Origin: CAVYHX01 sp963768415
GTDB taxonomy: Bacteria; Pseudomonadota; Gammaproteobacteria; UBA9214
Assembly: GCA_963768415.1 (NCBI GenBank)
Contig: CAVYHX010000045.1
Span: 1-17,799, forward strand
Length of the DNA stretch: 17,799 nt
Reading direction: 5' to 3'
In this document: positions 15,706-17,799 of the stretch, in pieces
How the letters are laid out: the number at the start of each line of letters is the position of its first letter
Position numbering within the stretch: the stretch's first letter is position 1
Made by a program: the position numbers and the translations under genes
The notes under the pieces: generated by a model
Told to the model about the DNA's origin: nothing
Databases searched by the model: none
What the model saw: the letters and a program-made list of their open reading frames with translations, nothing else

Positions 15706-17799
15706 ATGTGGAAGTCTATCTTTGACAGCCTGAGTAAATGTCAGCTACGCCATCTGGTCTGGGCGAGCTTTGCACTGGTACTTGCAAGCTTGCTACTGAG
15801 CAACATCAGTAATCTCATGAGATTGTCCACAGTCCATACCACGGTCGATTATGTCGTGGATGAAGTCCAGCCAACACTGCTCCGTTCACAACAGCTGGAA
15901 GGCTCGATCGAGCGTGCTATCAGCGCACTGAACTCCTATCTACTCAGCCAGGAGACAAGGCACAAGGAAGCCTACGCAGAATCCGCCAGTGAAATACAGG
16001 CAATCATTGAGGAACTCAAGAATTCGGATACAATTAGTAAAAGCGAGCGCAGCAGACAGTTGATTACCGCCGTTGAACAGGATATCGACACCTTTTTTAC
16101 TTTTGAACCGCTGCTCTTCAGACTCGCCGATCTCCCCCTGGAGAACTTTCTCGCGTTGAAATTAGCCACCGAAAATATCAACCCGATCAGCCAGCAGATC
16201 ATGCAAAATATCGGGCAGATGCTGGCTGCCGAGGTAGATGAGGAGGCCACGAATCTGCGCAAGGAACTCCTGGTCGACATCAATAGTCTGCGCTATAACT
16301 GGGTCCATCTCATGAGTGGCGTGCGTGCATTTCTCGCATTTCGCGGCGAAAGTTCGATTGCGGATATAGAACTGTACAGAGAAACCGCGCAAACACTCAT
16401 TGACAGGATCGCCGCCAGCAGCGATCTGATGACATTCGACCAGGAAGAATCATTTTCCCATATAAAACCACTGCTAAAGAAATTTGATTATGAACTGATC
16501 AACATGATGGGCGTGCACAGCGGCGAGCAGTGGCGTAACGATGTATATATTACGCGCACCGAGCTACAACCGGTCCTGCAGTCAATCCACGACAACCTTG
16601 GGGAACTTGGTGTCATAAACGCGGGACTGGCTACCCGCTCCAGGGATATTGTACAGACAGTATACAAGAAGCTTGTCAACAGCTCGGCGATAATCGCCAT
16701 TCTGGCGACGGTCTTTACGATTCTGGTTGGCTGGTTTTTGGCACGGCGCATCCAACTCCAACTGGGCACCGATTCCGCCCACCTGCAGCAAATTGCCGAA
16801 GCCATAGCCGGCGGTAACCTCGACATAAACCTGACAACGGACAAGCCGCCAGTCGGAGTTTACGCGTCCATGATCACCATGCGCGACAATCTGCGCGATC
16901 GCATCAAGGCTGATCGTGATGCCGCCGCGGAAAACGGGCGCATCCGCCAGGCACTGGACAACGTCGATGCCTGTGTGATGATTACCGATACGGATTACAA
17001 CATCATTTACCTGAATGATGCATTGCACAACCTGATGCATTTTTCTGAACAGGATTTTCGCAAAGACCTGCCGGATTTCGATGCGGATACACTGATGAGT
17101 GCGAGTATTGATGTATTCTACAAGGATCCCGCACGTATCCGCAGTCTGCTTGACACCCTGACGGACTCCCATAGTTCAGAGCTGTCATTGGGCGGACGCA
17201 GCCTGCACTTAACCGCCAATCCCGTCACGGATGCCAAAGGCAATCGCCTGGGTACAGCCCTGGTATGGCAAGACCGCACCCAGGAGGTGGTGGTTGAAAG
17301 CGAGATACAGCGCATAGTAGACAGTGCACTGGCAGGTGATCTGGACAAGCGTATCACGCTCGCCGACAAGTCCGGCTTCTTCGAAATGCTGAGCAAGAGC
17401 GTCAACAACCTTGTCGATGTCAACGAACACGTGATCAGGGACACACTGCGGGTACTCGGCGCCATGGCAGAGGGCGACCTGACCAATAATATCGAATCCA
17501 ATTACCAGGGTTCCTATGGCCAGCTGAAGAATGATGCCAACAGGACAATCAGCAGGCTCACGCAGGTCATGGGAAATATCAGCACCGCTGCAGACTCGGT
17601 ACTGCATGGCTCGCAGGAAATTGCCGCGGGTAATGCAGACCTCGCCAGCCGCACCCGGGAACAGGACTCGCGGCTGGAGGAAACGGCTGCCAGCATGGAG
17701 CAGATGACAACCACCGTCCGGCAGAACGCCGACAATGCCCGCCAGGCCGATCAACTGTCAAGCAGCGCCTGCGAACAGGCGGAAAAGGGCGGCGCAGTG
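15706..17799 (+). CDS. Methyl-accepting chemotaxis protein with PAS domain (mcp2; 3' end missing)
   Basis: A second chemoreceptor; 698 codons are visible and the frame is still open at the window edge. The start at 15706 is the first ATG after an in-frame TGA at 15700. No good ribosome site is visible. Membrane helix 1 is about 14-32 (LVWASFALVLASLLLSNI) and helix 2 about 326-345 (SSAIIAILATVFTILVGWFL). The roughly 290-residue periplasmic part looks all-helical and of HBM size, but lacks the HBM motifs seen in mcp1; I do not recognise it. HAMP, PAS (ALDNVDACVMITDTDYNIIY) and two further HAMP-like units follow in the same order as mcp1, then the start of the methylation helix. The signalling tip and C-terminus lie beyond the window. 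The mcp1 stop is 82 bases upstream. Confidence 0.93.
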   Translation, partial: MWKSIFDSLSKCQLRHLVWASFALVLASLLLSNISNLMRLSTVHTTVDYVVDEVQPTLLRSQQLEGSIERAISALNSYLLSQETRHKEAYAESASEIQAIIEELKNSDTISKSERSRQLITAVEQDIDTFFTFEPLLFRLADLPLENFLALKLATENINPISQQIMQNIGQMLAAEVDEEATNLRKELLVDINSLRYNWVHLMSGVRAFLAFRGESSIADIELYRETAQTLIDRIAASSDLMTFDQEESFSHIKPLLKKFDYELINMMGVHSGEQWRNDVYITRTELQPVLQSIHDNLGELGVINAGLATRSRDIVQTVYKKLVNSSAIIAILATVFTILVGWFLARRIQLQLGTDSAHLQQIAEAIAGGNLDINLTTDKPPVGVYASMITMRDNLRDRIKADRDAAAENGRIRQALDNVDACVMITDTDYNIIYLNDALHNLMHFSEQDFRKDLPDFDADTLMSASIDVFYKDPARIRSLLDTLTDSHSSELSLGGRSLHLTANPVTDAKGNRLGTALVWQDRTQEVVVESEIQRIVDSALAGDLDKRITLADKSGFFEMLSKSVNNLVDVNEHVIRDTLRVLGAMAEGDLTNNIESNYQGSYGQLKNDANRTISRLTQVMGNISTAADSVLHGSQEIAAGNADLASRTREQDSRLEETAASMEQMTTTVRQNADNARQADQLSSSACEQAEKGGAV
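17563..17751 (+). repeat. 189-bp block shared with mcp1 (copy 2)
   Basis: The partner of 14685-14873, with six synonymous differences over 189 bases. Past 17751 the two genes diverge slightly again, within the still-conserved signalling domain. The window ends 48 bases later, so further conserved blocks beyond the edge cannot be judged. Confidence 0.92.

Overview
The window is a flagellar and chemotaxis locus from a gammaproteobacterium. Evidence for this is the divergent sigma54-type promoters between flgB and flgA, the flgA/flgN/flgZ grouping known from Pseudomonas and relatives, a Vibrio-like PomAB stator pair and a FliA (sigma28) promoter before cheA. Genus cannot be fixed from the sequence. 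The dispersed palindromes with GAATTC cores look like elements I associate with Chromatiales-type genomes, but that is recollection only.

Layout. 1-5055 (minus strand) carries flgB-flgC-flgD-flgE-flgF-flgG-flgH, the rod, hook and L-ring operon, with flgH cut by the left edge. 5056-5521 is a divergent regulatory region with one sigma54 promoter facing each way and several inverted repeats between them. On the plus strand follow flgA (5522-6235), a 360-bp array of seven GAATTC-centred palindromes (6241-6600) lying where flgM is normally found, flgN (6797-7288) and the PilZ brake gene flgZ (7328-8068). Convergent to these is the stator pair pomA-pomB (minus, 8116-9842). From 10235 to the right edge a plus-strand chemotaxis cluster runs cheA-cheW-mcp1-mcp2, with mcp2 cut by the right edge.

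How the parts fit. FlgB/C/F/G build the rod and FlgE the hook under the FlgD cap. FlgA chaperones the P-ring, FlgH forms the L-ring and FlgN escorts late hook-associated substrates. PomAB powers rotation, FlgZ can brake the motor when c-di-GMP is high, and CheA/CheW with two large transmembrane receptors supply chemotactic input. The two receptors share one cytoplasmic plan (HAMP, PAS, extra HAMPs, signalling hairpin) but have unrelated-looking periplasmic sensors.

Oddities. cheA and mcp1 are each broken by what looks like a single extra base, in the same direction; all domains are otherwise intact, so sequencing error must be excluded before calling them pseudogenes. No flgM is visible. A 189-bp block is shared by mcp1 and mcp2 with only six differences, all synonymous. 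I see no wholly new system; the palindrome array in the flgM position is the most unusual structure.
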